A stretch of DNA of 64,000 bases, taken from contig NZ_JAJTWT010000017.1 in assembly GCF_021353235.1 (NCBI RefSeq), forward strand, positions 20,078-84,077, read 5' to 3'. This DNA comes from Pelomonas caseinilytica. GTDB lineage: Bacteria > Pseudomonadota > Gammaproteobacteria > Burkholderiales > Burkholderiaceae_C. The translations under genes were made by a program, and so were the position numbers. Shown piece after piece: positions 20,539-29,082 of this stretch; the stretch's first letter is position 1; each line of letters opens with the position of its first letter. A model generated the notes under the pieces. It was not told the DNA's origin. It searched no databases and worked only from the letters and a program-made list of their open reading frames with translations.

Positions 20539-22501
20539 TGCGTGCGTGGCTGCCGTCGCAGAAGGGCTTGGTCTGGCTGCCGCCGCAGCGGCACAGCCGC
20601 GCCTGGGCGACGCGGCAGACCATGCGGCCGGTGCCGCTGATGACCTCGACCTGGCCTCGCAACTGCAGCGGACCGTTGGGTTCGGGCTCGATGTCGACGC
20701 GGCCGTCGCGGCGGGCCGGCATGTCAGTGGGCAGGCCGAGCAGGCCCGTCTCGGGCTCGCCCGTCGCGTCGAAGCCGGCCTCGTGGTGGCTGCCGTCGCA
20801 GAAGGGCTTGTTCTTGCTCGCGCCGCAGCGGCACAGCGTCGCCCGCGTGCCGATGGCCTGGCCGCGCAGCACCAGCTCGCCGCGCAGGGCGTAGGGGCCG
20901 GCCTCGCGCACCGAGACGAGGTTGACCGGCGGCGGCCCTTCGTCGGGCTGGCCGTCCTTGCGGCGCAGCTGGATGGCGCCCGAGGGGCAGGCATGGGCGA
21001 TGTCGACCAGGCGCTCGACGGGCATGGCATCGGGGTAGAGCCAGTCGCCCTTGACGTTGGCCAGGAAGACCTGCGGCGCCCCCGTCACGCAGAAGCGCGC
21101 GTGGATGCAGCGCCGCGCCTCGAAGCGCAGCTCCACCTTCTCGCCCTGCACGACCTCGACGCCGTCGACGTGCTCGGCGGGCGGCGCGGGAGGCGCCGGT
21201 GCCGGCGCGGCCGTGGGTGCGGCGGCGGGCGTGGCCGGTGCTTTCAGGTCCAGACCGCGCTCGGCCCGCTCGCGCAGGGCCTTCAGCAGGCTGGCCGCCC
21301 GGCCGGTCCGTTCGGCGCCGAGGCTGGCGTGCAGGCTGGCCGCGGCATCCGCCAGCTCGCCCAGCCGCTCCAGCACGAAGCGCCGCGCCGCCGGGCCGGG
21401 CGGCATGGCCGCGGCGTCGCGCAGCGACGTGAAGCTGGCGCCGGCATGGCAGCCCGGGTTGCTGGGGCCGGCCGGCAGCCGGGCGGCATGCTCGGCCAGC
21501 GGCGTAAAGGCGCGCATCAGGCCCAGGGCCAGGTCGACGTGCAGGCGCTTCTCGGCCGAGGGACCCGGCAGGGCATAGCTCTGTGCCAGCAGTCGCAGCA
21601 TCAGGCCGTAGCTGGCGTTGGCCACGTCCACGGTCTCGCTGGCCGCCGGGTTCTCCAGCCAAACCCGCCCCTCCGGCCGCGGCGGCCGGCGCAGCACCGG
21701 GTTGGTGGCCGCGGGCCAGGCCGGCTCGAAGGCGGGGTTGGCCTCGCGCAGGGCGCGCAGCTCGGCGCGGATGGCGGCGAAGCGCTGGTAGTGCGAGGTC
21801 TCGCTGTCGCTGGGCGCGCCTTCGCCCTGCCGCACGATGGCGTCGAAGGCGGCCAGCGCCGTCCTGGAGCACAGCACCGGCTTGGCGCCGCCGAGGATGA
21901 GCTCGCTAGGGCCCAGCTGCAGCCCGCGGTCGCCGCAGAAGCTCTCGACCTCGCCATGCGCCGCGACGAAGGCGGCCAGCTCGGCGCTGAGGGTGGCGTA
22001 GAAGTGGCCGACGGTGTCGTAGTCGCGCGCCATCGGCGTGACGCGTAGCGCCGCCGTGCCGCGCTTGAAGAGGCGCTCGGCCGCGAAGCCGTCGCCGTCG
22101 GGCTCGTCGCTGCCCTCGGGGCGTTCGAGGTAGACGAAATGCTGCAGCGTGGCCTCGCTGAAGGGCGCGAGCTTGACGACCACGCGGGCCGGCAGATAGC
22201 CCGGGTCGAGCGGGAAGTTGCCGCGGCCGAAGCGCGGCGCGCCGCCCAGCGCCGCCGTGATGTTCCAGACGGCGACGAGGTGGCCCATCTCCTCGACCGC
22301 CACCGCGACGATCTCGCGCCGCCAGCGCTCGACGGCCTCGGCCTCCTGCGGCCGCAGGCCCTCGGCCTCGCCCTGCCTGAGGCTGAAGGCCGCGTAGAGG
22401 TAGGTGCACATCAGGTTGTGCTCCAGCTCGGCGGCCTCGTAGAGGCTGTGCAGCAGTTGCTCGCGGCTGGGCGCCGCGGCGGCCGGTGGGGGCGTGGTCA
22501 T
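20519..22501 (-). CDS. Fusion of ferritin-like domain, divergent 4Fe-4S domain and two CDGSH iron-sulfur domains
   Basis: A 660-residue multidomain protein. Residues about 10-330 form a ferritin-like helical domain: LYEAAELEHNLMCTYLYAAF and VAVEEMGHLVAVWN supply the ExxH-type iron ligands, as in VioB-related ferritin-like proteins. After a Pro/Ala linker comes a mono-cluster 4Fe-4S domain (RRCIHARFCVTGAPQVF, then HACPSGAIQL). Two CDGSH domains follow, LCRCGASKNKPFCDGSHHEAGF-type (Cys-x-Cys, Cys, His ligands) at about residue 560 and LCRCGGSQTKPFCDGSH at the C-terminus. The role is unknown; iron or redox handling is inferred. The ATG at 22501 is preferred over 22543 because it has an AGGACG ribosome binding site. 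It heads a run with a sensor kinase, DUF488 and a copper storage protein. Confidence 0.85.
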
Positions 22502-22592
22502 GAGGGCGCGTCCTGTGGGGCCATGGGCCCGCTGGCTGCGCATGACCTTAGCACGCAGTCATCTCCGCGCGGATGGCTGTTTCAAGGGACTG

Positions 22593-22790
22593 CGGGCCGA
22601 GCGACGGGCCGCTCCCGAGCCGGCCTGCAGGAGATGTGCTTGCGGCTGGATGCCGCAAGCATCTCCGTCCCCTCGGGGGCTGAGGCCGGACACGGCAAGT
22701 CCTGAGGACTTGTCGTGCCTGCCGAAGAGCAGCCGCTCCGTCGGCTGCGCGGTCTGCAAGACCGGCCAAGGTACCCCTTGGACGAGGGGC
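22593..22790 (+). repeat. Serial-hairpin repeat, copy 2 (short form)
   Basis: A 198-bp copy lacking the first two hairpin modules of copies 1 and 3. The retained hairpins match in order. The GGAGAT.../...ATCTCC stem base replaces the GGCGAT/ATCGCC of copy 3, a compensated change. Its terminal hairpin is CCAAGG/CCTTGG, unrelated in sequence to the terminal hairpins of the other copies. By the polarity inferred for the element it reads plus, opposite to both neighbouring genes. Confidence 0.82.
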
Positions 22791-22796
22791 ATGGGT

Positions 22797-23879
22797 TCAT
22801 GCGGTGCGCAAGCCGGGCAGCCAGGCGCGCGGGTCGAAGCGCGCGGCCGGCGCCTCCACCCAGCGGTGGAAGGGCACGGCCAGGCAGTTGGCCAGCAGCC
22901 AGGTGGCGGCCAGCAGGACGAGGCCGGACGCAGGCCCGGCCTCGGGCAGGCCGGCCAGCAGGGCGTTGGTCAGCAACAGCACCGGGAAGTGCAGCAGGAA
23001 GAGGGCATAGGACGGCGTCGCGGCGCGGGCCAGCGCCGGGGCCCAGGCCGCCGGGATCAGCGGCCGGCCCGCGGCCTGGCGCGCCTCCGCCCACGACAGC
23101 CACAGCGCCGTGGCCAGCGCCAGGGCCAGGCGGTCGCGCCAGTCCAGCCACAGCGCGGCGGCCATGGCCGCGGCCACCAGCACCAGGCCGGCCCGCCGGA
23201 AGCGCCACAGCCCCAGCCAGTGCACCAGGGCGCCGAGGCCGTAGGAGACGAAGAAATAGGGCGCGAAGGCGTCCAGCCCCGGCTGGCGGTTGAAGACGAA
23301 GGCCGAGGCCAGCACGGCGCCGGCCACCAGCACCGGCCCGACGATGAGGCGGCTGGGGTGCCGCCAGCCGCGCCGCGCCAGCCACAGCAGGCCCACCAGC
23401 GCGGCGAACAGCTGCAGGTCGATGGCCACGTACCAGGCCCCCACCGTCAGTGCCTCGTAGCCGAGCACGTCGTGCAGCAGCAAGGCGTGGGCGAAGAGCT
23501 GGCCGATGCTGATGTCGGCGGGCACGAGCTCGGGCCAGGACGAGGCGACGAAGCCCGAGGTGCCCAGCGTCAGGGCCAGGGCGGCGAGGAAGGGCAGGGT
23601 CAGGCGCAGGTAGCGCCGCCACAGCAGCTCCGGCACGGCGGCCTGCAGCGAGCGCCCGCGCGGCGACAGACCGCGGGCGCTGAGGTAGCCGCCGACGACG
23701 AGGAAGACCTGCACGGCCATGCGGCCGTATTGATGCATGAAGCCCGCCAGCAGGGGCAGGGCCTCGTGGGCGGCGCGGGCGATGGGGCCGTAGCTGACCA
23801 GGTGGTGCAGCACGATGACCTGGGCCGCCAACGCCTTGAGGGCGTCGATGTGCGGCAGTCGGCGGGCGGCGTGAGACAT
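22797..23879 (-). CDS. Acyltransferase 3 family membrane protein
   Basis: A 360-residue protein with about ten transmembrane segments. The N-terminal motif PHIDALKALAAQVIVLHHLVSYG contains the conserved HH/H of acyltransferase family 3, and FLVVGGYLSARGL follows. The C-terminal region has LFLLHFPVLLLTN. Family members O-acylate surface polysaccharides, lipids or antibiotics; the substrate here is unknown. The ATG at 23879 is only ten bases after the T-tract of a strong terminator (23889-23923), so its expression may depend on read-through or an overlapping promoter. Copy 2 of the hairpin repeat lies just beyond its stop. Confidence 0.88.
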   Translation of the reverse strand: MSHAARRLPHIDALKALAAQVIVLHHLVSYGPIARAAHEALPLLAGFMHQYGRMAVQVFLVVGGYLSARGLSPRGRSLQAAVPELLWRRYLRLTLPFLAALALTLGTSGFVASSWPELVPADISIGQLFAHALLLHDVLGYEALTVGAWYVAIDLQLFAALVGLLWLARRGWRHPSRLIVGPVLVAGAVLASAFVFNRQPGLDAFAPYFFVSYGLGALVHWLGLWRFRRAGLVLVAAAMAAALWLDWRDRLALALATALWLSWAEARQAAGRPLIPAAWAPALARAATPSYALFLLHFPVLLLTNALLAGLPEAGPASGLVLLAATWLLANCLAVPFHRWVEAPAARFDPRAWLPGLRTA

Positions 23880-23888
23880 GCGAGGTAC

Positions 23889-23923
23889 AAAAAGAACGGG
23901 CCTGCGGTGGTCGAGCAGGCCCG
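23889..23923 (-). terminator. Strong rho-independent terminator/attenuator before the acyltransferase
   Basis: On the minus strand, a 9-bp GC stem (23897-23905 with 23915-23923, CGGGCCTGC/GCAGGCCCG) is followed by TTCTTTTT. It lies about 110 bases after the coxG-like stop and ends ten bases from the acyltransferase ATG, so it can end the cox-side transcript or act as an attenuator. The rest of 23924-24032 holds no gene. Confidence 0.8.
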
Positions 23924-24032
23924 TGGTATGTCGGACGCGTGAAATTCTAACGGTTCAACCCCCGGGGAAACCCCATTGGTTTCAGGTGGTCACGAAGCGG
24001 GGCGGCTCGTTTGCAAACCGCACCGTCGTGCG

Positions 24033-24581
24033 TCAGCCGATCCTGCGGGCCAGCCAGGCGCGCAGCCGTGCCCACCAGCCGGTCGTGGCGGGCGTCGGTG
24101 GGGGCGGCGTGGCCGCCTCGGCGACCGGCGGTGGGTGGCGCTCGACGAGGGCGGCCTTGAAGCGCGTGAAGAAGTCCTCCGCCAGCTTCTGCGCCGCCGC
24201 GTCCACGAGGCGCGAGCCGATCTGGGCCAGCTTGCCGCCGACGCTGGCGGTGACGTCGTAGTCCAGCCGGGTCTCGGTGGCCGACAGCGCCGTGAGGCTG
24301 ACCGCCGCCTGGCCCTTGCCATGGCCGGCCGGGCCGCCGCTGCCCTCGAAGCCGAGCCGGTAGCTCTGCGGCGGATTCAGCTCGGACAACTGCAGCCGCC
24401 CCTTGAACCTGGCCTTGACGGGACCGACGGAGACGGCCATCAGCACGTCGAAGGCCTGCTCGCCGGCGGGCGCGATGGACTCGCAGCCGGGCAGGGCGGC
24501 CTGCAGCATGGCGGTGTCGTTGAGGGCCGCCCAGGCCTGGGCCTGGCTCACGGGCAGGGTCTGCTGGCCGGTCAGGTTCAT
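24033..24581 (-). CDS. coxG: CoxG-like SRPBCC protein (carbon monoxide dehydrogenase subunit G family)
   Basis: A 182-residue protein. Residues about 1-145 are the SRPBCC/CoxG fold: MNLTGQQTLPVSQAQAWAAL, LPGCESI, VKARFKGRLQL and DYDVTASVGGKLAQIGSRL. The C-terminal tail has a proline-rich linker and an arginine-rich amphipathic end (WWARLRAWLARRIG), as in CoxG of Oligotropha, which recruits the hydroxylase to the membrane. It lies downstream of coxE and coxD on the same strand, with a BON-domain gene and two terminators in between, so it may be transcribed separately. Confidence 0.88.
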   Translation of the reverse strand: MNLTGQQTLPVSQAQAWAALNDTAMLQAALPGCESIAPAGEQAFDVLMAVSVGPVKARFKGRLQLSELNPPQSYRLGFEGSGGPAGHGKGQAAVSLTALSATETRLDYDVTASVGGKLAQIGSRLVDAAAQKLAEDFFTRFKAALVERHPPPVAEAATPPPPTPATTGWWARLRAWLARRIG

Positions 24582-24606
24582 CGGCGCATTCTGGCGCCGG
24601 ACGGCC

Positions 24607-24642
24607 GAAAAGGCACGGCCCGCCGGCGAAGGGCGGGCCGTG
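24607..24642 (-). terminator. Rho-independent terminator after the BON gene
   Basis: On the minus strand the 11-bp stem 24614-24624 with 24632-24642 (CACGGCCCGCC/GGCGGGCCGTG) is followed by CCTTTT. It lies 15 bases after the BON stop codon and before coxG. Confidence 0.75.
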
Positions 24643-24656
24643 GCGGCGACCGGCGC

Positions 24657-24977
24657 TTACTTGCCGGTGACGGTCAGCTGGTTGTCGACCGACTTCACGC
24701 CCTGGACCGACTTGGCGATGGTCTCGGCGCGATCCTTGTCGGCCTGGGTCGCGACCTTGCCGGTCAGTTGCACGTAGCCGTCAGCGTCGGTCTCGACGTG
24801 CACCCGGGCCAGGGAGGAGACCTTGCTGGCGGCCAGCTCGGCCTTGACCTTGGTGGTCACCATCGAGTCCTTGACCCAGGTGCGGGTGGCGCTGGCGGGC
24901 TTGTGGTCCTCGGCGTGGGCCAGGGGCGCCACGAGGGCGCCGACGACGAGCAGGGCGGCGAAGGGGGAGGTTTTCAT
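24657..24977 (-). CDS. Periplasmic BON-domain protein
   Basis: A 106-residue secreted protein. Residues 1-22 (MKTSPFAALLVVGALVAPLA then HA) are a signal peptide. The mature part is a single BON domain (WVKDSMVTTKVKAELAASKV, then VHVETDADGYVQLTGKV, then QGVKSVDNQLTV), like those in OsmY and other envelope-stress proteins that bind phospholipids. The ATG at 24977 has an AAAGGA ribosome binding site. It sits between coxE and coxG with its own terminator, so it looks like an independent gene inserted in the cox maturation group rather than part of it. Confidence 0.88.
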   Translation of the reverse strand: MKTSPFAALLVVGALVAPLAHAEDHKPASATRTWVKDSMVTTKVKAELAASKVSSLARVHVETDADGYVQLTGKVATQADKDRAETIAKSVQGVKSVDNQLTVTGK

Positions 24978-25104
24978 GATGGGTCCTTTCATCGGAAGGC
25001 GGTAGCACCCGATGCGCACCGCTGAGCCACGAATCTAGGCAGAGGTGCTGGCCCGCCATGCCGGGCGAGGAGAGGTCGGCGTGTAGGAGAGGGCCTGGCG
25101 CGGC

Positions 25105-26268
25105 TTACGCGCCGGACAGCGAGGCGATGAAACGCTCGACGCTGTCCAGGTCATGCACCGGCAGATGCCGGCTCACCCGCGGCAGCAGCACGCGCACGCC
25201 GGCCGCGCGGGGCTCGAAGCCGGCATAACGCAGCAATGGGTTGAGCCAGACCAGCTCGCGGCAGGACAGGCGCAGCCGTTCGGCCTCGGCGGCCAGGCGG
25301 GCGCGGGCGGGGTCGTCGCCGCGGTCCAGCCCGTCCGTCACCAGCCACACCGTGGCCCCGCCGGGCAGGCGGCGCAGCCAGTCGCGGTTGAAGGCGCGCA
25401 GGCATTCGCCCAGGCGCGTGCCGCCCGACCAGTCGGGCACGGCGGCCGAGACGGCGGCGAGGGCGGCATCGGGGTCGCGCCCGCGCAGCAGCCGGGTGAT
25501 GCGGGTCAGCCGCGTGCCGAAGACGAAGACCTCGACCGCGGGCCGCTCGCCGCTGCCGGCCGGCGGGTTCAGCAGGCCGTGGGCCAGGTGCAGCAGCACC
25601 CGCGAGTAGCGGCCCATGGAGCCCGAGATGTCGGCCAGCAGCACCAGGGGCGTGGTGCGCTGCCGCCGCTGCTCGCGTGCCGGCCGGGCCGGCTCGCCGC
25701 GGGCCTCGGCGCGCAGCGAGGCCCGCCAGTCGATGCGCCCCTGGGGCGCGGCGGCGTGGCGGCGCGTGAGCTGGCGGGCCAGGCGGGGCTGCAGCTCGGC
25801 CAGGGCGCGGCGGGCGGCGTCCCATTCGGCCGGCGTCATGGTGTCGAAGTCGCGCTTTTGCAGCAGCTCGCGATCACTGGCGGCGAGGCGGGCCTCCAGC
25901 TCCAGCTGGCCGTCGGGCGGGCGCGCCCTGGGCTCGGCGGCCGGGAACAGGGCCTCGGCCAGGCGCCGGTTCTCGGGCGGTGGTGGCGTCGCCGCGCGCG
26001 CCCGGACCTGGGGCAGCAGCAGCCGCATGATGCGGCCGAGCAGGTCGGGGTCACGCCAGAAGGCGTGGAAGGCCTGGTCGAACAGCGGCCGGTGCTCGGG
26101 GCGGTCGACGAGGCAGGCGGCCAGGGCCGCGCGGAAGTCCTCGTGGGAGCCCAGGGTGCCTGCCCCGAGGGCCTGGGCGGCGAGCAGCAGCCGGTCGGTG
26201 CCCACCGGCAGGCCGGCCGAGCGCAGCACGCGGCCGAAGTGGACGAGGTTGTCGGCCAGCCGGTCCAT
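25105..26268 (-). CDS. coxE: CoxE-like von Willebrand factor A domain protein
   Basis: A 387-residue protein. The C-terminal half is a VWA domain with a complete metal-ion site: LLADISGSMGRYS (DxSxS), the threonine in WSGGTRLGEC, and VTDGLDRGDD. The N-terminal half (VHFGRVLRSAGLPVGTDRLL) is typical of CoxE. CoxE works with the AAA+ protein CoxD to mature the molybdenum-copper centre of CO dehydrogenase. The coxD-like gene ends 29 bases upstream, consistent with an operon. The ATG at 26268 is used because no ribosome binding site supports an earlier start. Confidence 0.87.
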   Translation of the reverse strand: MDRLADNLVHFGRVLRSAGLPVGTDRLLLAAQALGAGTLGSHEDFRAALAACLVDRPEHRPLFDQAFHAFWRDPDLLGRIMRLLLPQVRARAATPPPPENRRLAEALFPAAEPRARPPDGQLELEARLAASDRELLQKRDFDTMTPAEWDAARRALAELQPRLARQLTRRHAAAPQGRIDWRASLRAEARGEPARPAREQRRQRTTPLVLLADISGSMGRYSRVLLHLAHGLLNPPAGSGERPAVEVFVFGTRLTRITRLLRGRDPDAALAAVSAAVPDWSGGTRLGECLRAFNRDWLRRLPGGATVWLVTDGLDRGDDPARARLAAEAERLRLSCRELVWLNPLLRYAGFEPRAAGVRVLLPRVSRHLPVHDLDSVERFIASLSGA

Positions 26269-26297
26269 GGTGTCGCCGAGGTCCGCGGACGGCGCCG

Positions 26298-27188
26298 TCA
26301 GGCCCGCGCCGCCTCGCGCAGCTCGGCCAGCAGCCGGGCCGCCTCGCTGCCCTGCACGCGGGCGATGTCGTCCTGGTACTTCAGCAGCACGCCGAGGGTG
26401 GATTGCACGGTGGCCGGGTCGAGGCTTACGGCGTTCAGTTCCACCAGGGCGCGCGACCAGTCCAGCGTCTCGGCCAGGCCCGGCAGCTTGTAGAGGTCCA
26501 GCCGCCGCAGGCCCTGCACGAAGGCCACGACCTGGGCGGCCAGGGCCTCGGCGATGCCGGGCAGGCGGGCGCGCACGATGGCCAGCTCGCGGGCGGCGTC
26601 GGGGAAGTCCACCCAGTGGTAGAGGCAGCGGCGCTTGACCGCGTCGTGGATCTCGCGGCTGCGGTTGCTCGTCAGCACGACGATGGGCGGCTCGGCGGCC
26701 GTGATGGTGCCGAACTCGGGCACGGTGACCTGGAAGTCCGACAGGAACTCGAGCAGGAAGGCCTCGAAGGGCGCATCGGCGCGGTCCAGCTCGTCGATGA
26801 GCAGCACCGGCGCGGGCGTGGCCGTGAGGGCCTGCAGCAGCGGGCGCTCGATGAGGAAGCGGCGGGCGAAGAGGTCGTCGGCGGTGCGTTGCCGGTCCTG
26901 CGCCTGGGCGAGGCGGATCTCCAGCATCTGGCGCGCGTAATTCCATTCGTAGGCGGCCGCGGCGAGGTCCAGGCCTTCGTAGCACTGCAGGCGGATGAGC
27001 GGCCTGCCGAGGGCGGCGGCGAGGGCGGCGGCGATGGCGGTCTTGCCCGTGCCCGGGGCGCCTTCGAGGAGCAGCGGGCGCTTGAGCCGCAGCGCCAGGA
27101 AGGCGGCCGTGGCCAGCTCGCGCGAGGGCAGGTAGGCCTGGGCCTGGAGGGCGGCGGCGGTGGCGTCGATGCTGTCCGGTTCGAGCAC
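26298..27188 (-). CDS. coxD: MoxR-family AAA+ ATPase, CoxD-like
   Basis: A 296-residue ATPase. Walker A is LEGAPGTGKTAIAAAL near residue 40, Walker B is APVLLIDELDRAD near residue 128, and sensor 1 is VVLTSNRSREIHDA. The MoxR-type C-terminal lid includes RELAIVRARLPGI and LDWSRALVELNA. MoxR proteins pair with VWA proteins as chaperone-like assembly factors, and CoxD with CoxE inserts the metals into CO dehydrogenase-type hydroxylases. The structural genes lie 3.6 kb upstream on the same strand. Confidence 0.9.
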   Translation of the reverse strand: MLEPDSIDATAAALQAQAYLPSRELATAAFLALRLKRPLLLEGAPGTGKTAIAAALAAALGRPLIRLQCYEGLDLAAAAYEWNYARQMLEIRLAQAQDRQRTADDLFARRFLIERPLLQALTATPAPVLLIDELDRADAPFEAFLLEFLSDFQVTVPEFGTITAAEPPIVVLTSNRSREIHDAVKRRCLYHWVDFPDAARELAIVRARLPGIAEALAAQVVAFVQGLRRLDLYKLPGLAETLDWSRALVELNAVSLDPATVQSTLGVLLKYQDDIARVQGSEAARLLAELREAARA

Positions 27189-27332
27189 GGCGGGCCTTTC
27201 GGGAGCGACGGTGGCTGGAGTATGCGGCGGGCTGCGACTGGTTACATCTGCGGCGGAAGGACGACGGTGGCGCCGGCGTTGTCAGCGCAAAGGGACCGGA
27301 TCGGCCGGCCCGCCCGATTCGACGGAGCTTCC

Positions 27333-28205
27333 ATGAAAACGCCCTTCCTTGTGCTTGCTGCCCTGTCTGCCGCCCTGGCCCGTGCCGACGAGGCGCCGCC
27401 CCAGCCTGTCCGGAGCAGCCTCGACCTGGCCGTGCAGCGGGACGGCCAGCATGGCCAGAGCGCCGCGGCCTCCGTCAGGCTGCCGGTGGCCGCGGGTGCC
27501 TGGGTGCAGGCCGGCGCCGGCCAGTCGCGCCGCCGGGAGGCCGACAGCGGCCTCACCTACCGGCCCGTCCAGGCGGCACTCGGGGCCGGGGTGGCGGGTG
27601 GCCGCTGGCAGGCCGGCGTCAACGCCAGCCAGCGCCGCGACGGCCGCGCGCTGCGCCAGACCGACGTGGCCGTGACGGCGGAGTGGAAGCCGACCGACGC
27701 GGTCACGGTCGGCGTGGACGCGGCCCACCGCCGCGGCCGGGCGAGCGTTGCCGCCGGCGGCGGCGGGGCCTCGCCGGTGGAGCAGCGCCTGCGCGGGCGC
27801 GGCGCCGGCGTGCACGCCGCCGTGGCGCTGACGCCGCGACTGAGCGTCTACGCCGCGACGATGCGCAGCCACTACACGGTCAGCACGACGCAGGCAGGCT
27901 CCGACGGCGGTCTGCTGGCCGGGCTGCCCCTGCTGCCCCGCCGCGTCAGCGCCGTCAACCGCGACGAAGCTGCCCTGGACCGAAGCCACCAGCTCGGCGC
28001 GACCTGGCGCGTCAACGACCGCGTGGCGCTGAACGGCGAGGCGATGAAGGACCGCCTGCACGACGGCGGCAACCTGAGCAGCCTGCAGTTGAAGGCGGCC
28101 ATAGCCGCAGGAGGCGGCTGGACCGTGGCGCCCGGCATCGGCCGCAGCCGCGGCCCGCAGGGAAGCACGAACTACGGGTTGCTGGGGGCGAGCTACGCCT
28201 GGTGA
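27333..28205 (+). CDS. Hypothetical outer-membrane beta-barrel-like protein
   Basis: A 290-residue protein with a signal peptide (MKTPFLVLAALSAALARADE). The remainder alternates hydrophobic and polar residues in short strands separated by glycine or asparagine turns, for example LGAGVAGGRWQAGVNASQRR and LSVYAATMRSHYTVSTTQ. It ends in an aromatic residue (GLLGASYAW), as outer-membrane barrels do. No named family was recognised. The ATG at 27333 has GGAG eight bases upstream. It is the first of four plus-strand genes that split the cox cluster. Confidence 0.6.
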   Translation: MKTPFLVLAALSAALARADEAPPQPVRSSLDLAVQRDGQHGQSAAASVRLPVAAGAWVQAGAGQSRRREADSGLTYRPVQAALGAGVAGGRWQAGVNASQRRDGRALRQTDVAVTAEWKPTDAVTVGVDAAHRRGRASVAAGGGGASPVEQRLRGRGAGVHAAVALTPRLSVYAATMRSHYTVSTTQAGSDGGLLAGLPLLPRRVSAVNRDEAALDRSHQLGATWRVNDRVALNGEAMKDRLHDGGNLSSLQLKAAIAAGGGWTVAPGIGRSRGPQGSTNYGLLGASYAW

Positions 28206-28251
28206 GGCCCTAAGCTGGTGGCCTTGCCCAGCCAACAGCCCAAGCACAGCC

Positions 28252-28470
28252 ATGAACTTCATCCGCATCGTCGGCATCCTCCTCATCGTCGCCGGCACCG
28301 CCAGTCTCGCCACCGGAGGCTTCAGCTACACCAAGGACAGCACCGTCGTGAAGCTCGGGCCGCTGGAGCTGACGGCCAAGCAGAAGGAGGAGGTCAACCT
28401 GCCGGTCTGGCTGGGCGTGGGCGCCATCGCCGTGGGCGGGTTGATGCTGCTGCTGGGCCGCAAGGGCTGA
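28252..28470 (+). CDS. Small two-helix membrane protein
   Basis: A 72-residue protein with one hydrophobic segment at each end (IRIVGILLIVAGTASLATGG and WLGVGAIAVGGLMLLLGRKG) and a charged middle (GPLELTAKQKEEVNLP). It resembles small DUF3185-type proteins in layout, but the match is weak and no function is known. It is followed after three bases by the DUF924 gene, so the two are probably co-transcribed. Confidence 0.65.
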   Translation: MNFIRIVGILLIVAGTASLATGGFSYTKDSTVVKLGPLELTAKQKEEVNLPVWLGVGAIAVGGLMLLLGRKG

Positions 28471-28473
28471 GCC

Positions 28474-29010
28474 ATGGCCGGCGCCGTCCTCGACTTCTGG
28501 TTCCACGAGACCCAGCCGGCCCAGTGGTGGAAGGTCGACCCAGCCTTCGACGACCTCATCCGCCGGCGCTTCGCCGCCCTGCATGCCCAGGCCCGGCGCT
28601 GCGAGCTGTTCGCCTGGCGGGCCACGCCCGAAGGCCGGCTCGCCGAGGTCATCGTGCTGGACCAGTTCGCCCGCAACCTGCACCGCGGCACGGCGGACGC
28701 CTTCTCGGCCGACCCGCTGGCCCTGGCCCTCGCGCAGGAGGCGGTCGCCGCGGGTGCCGACCTGGCGCTGCCGCCCGAGCGGCGGGCCTTCCTCTACATG
28801 CCCTACATGCACAGCGAGTCGGCGGCCATCCATGCGGTGGGCGAGCCGCTGATGCGAGAGCGCGCGCCGCAGCACACCCACGAGTTCGAGCTCAAGCACA
28901 AGGCCATCGTCGACCGCTTCGGCCGCTATCCCCACCGCAACGCCATCCTCGGGCGCACCTCCACCGCCGAGGAGGCGGAGTTCCTGAAGCAGCCGGGGTC
29001 GAGCTTCTAG
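28474..29010 (+). CDS. DUF924 family protein
   Basis: A 178-residue soluble protein. DUF924 motifs are VLDFWFHETQPAQWWKVDPAFDD at the N-terminus, VIVLDQFARNLHRGTADAFS, RAFLYMPYMHSES and DRFGRYPHRNAILGR, with EFLKQPGSSF at the C-terminus. The family has a tetratricopeptide-like all-helical fold and no assigned activity. Full length; start ATG at 28474. Confidence 0.9.
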   Translation: MAGAVLDFWFHETQPAQWWKVDPAFDDLIRRRFAALHAQARRCELFAWRATPEGRLAEVIVLDQFARNLHRGTADAFSADPLALALAQEAVAAGADLALPPERRAFLYMPYMHSESAAIHAVGEPLMRERAPQHTHEFELKHKAIVDRFGRYPHRNAILGRTSTAEEAEFLKQPGSSF

Positions 29011-29028
29011 GCATGGTCCAATCGAGGC

Positions 29029-29046
29029 GTTGGAACCGATTCCAAC
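29029..29046. promoter_or_regulatory. LacI-type operator upstream of the secreted beta-helix gene
   Basis: GTTGGAACCGATTCCAAC is an 18-bp palindrome with perfect 7-bp arms and a central CG, the form of LacI-family operators. It ends 36 bases before the ATG at 29083, a position that would block transcription. Confidence 0.55.
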
Positions 29047-29082
29047 CACGATGACAGCCGGGCCCGCCGGCGAGGACGAGAC

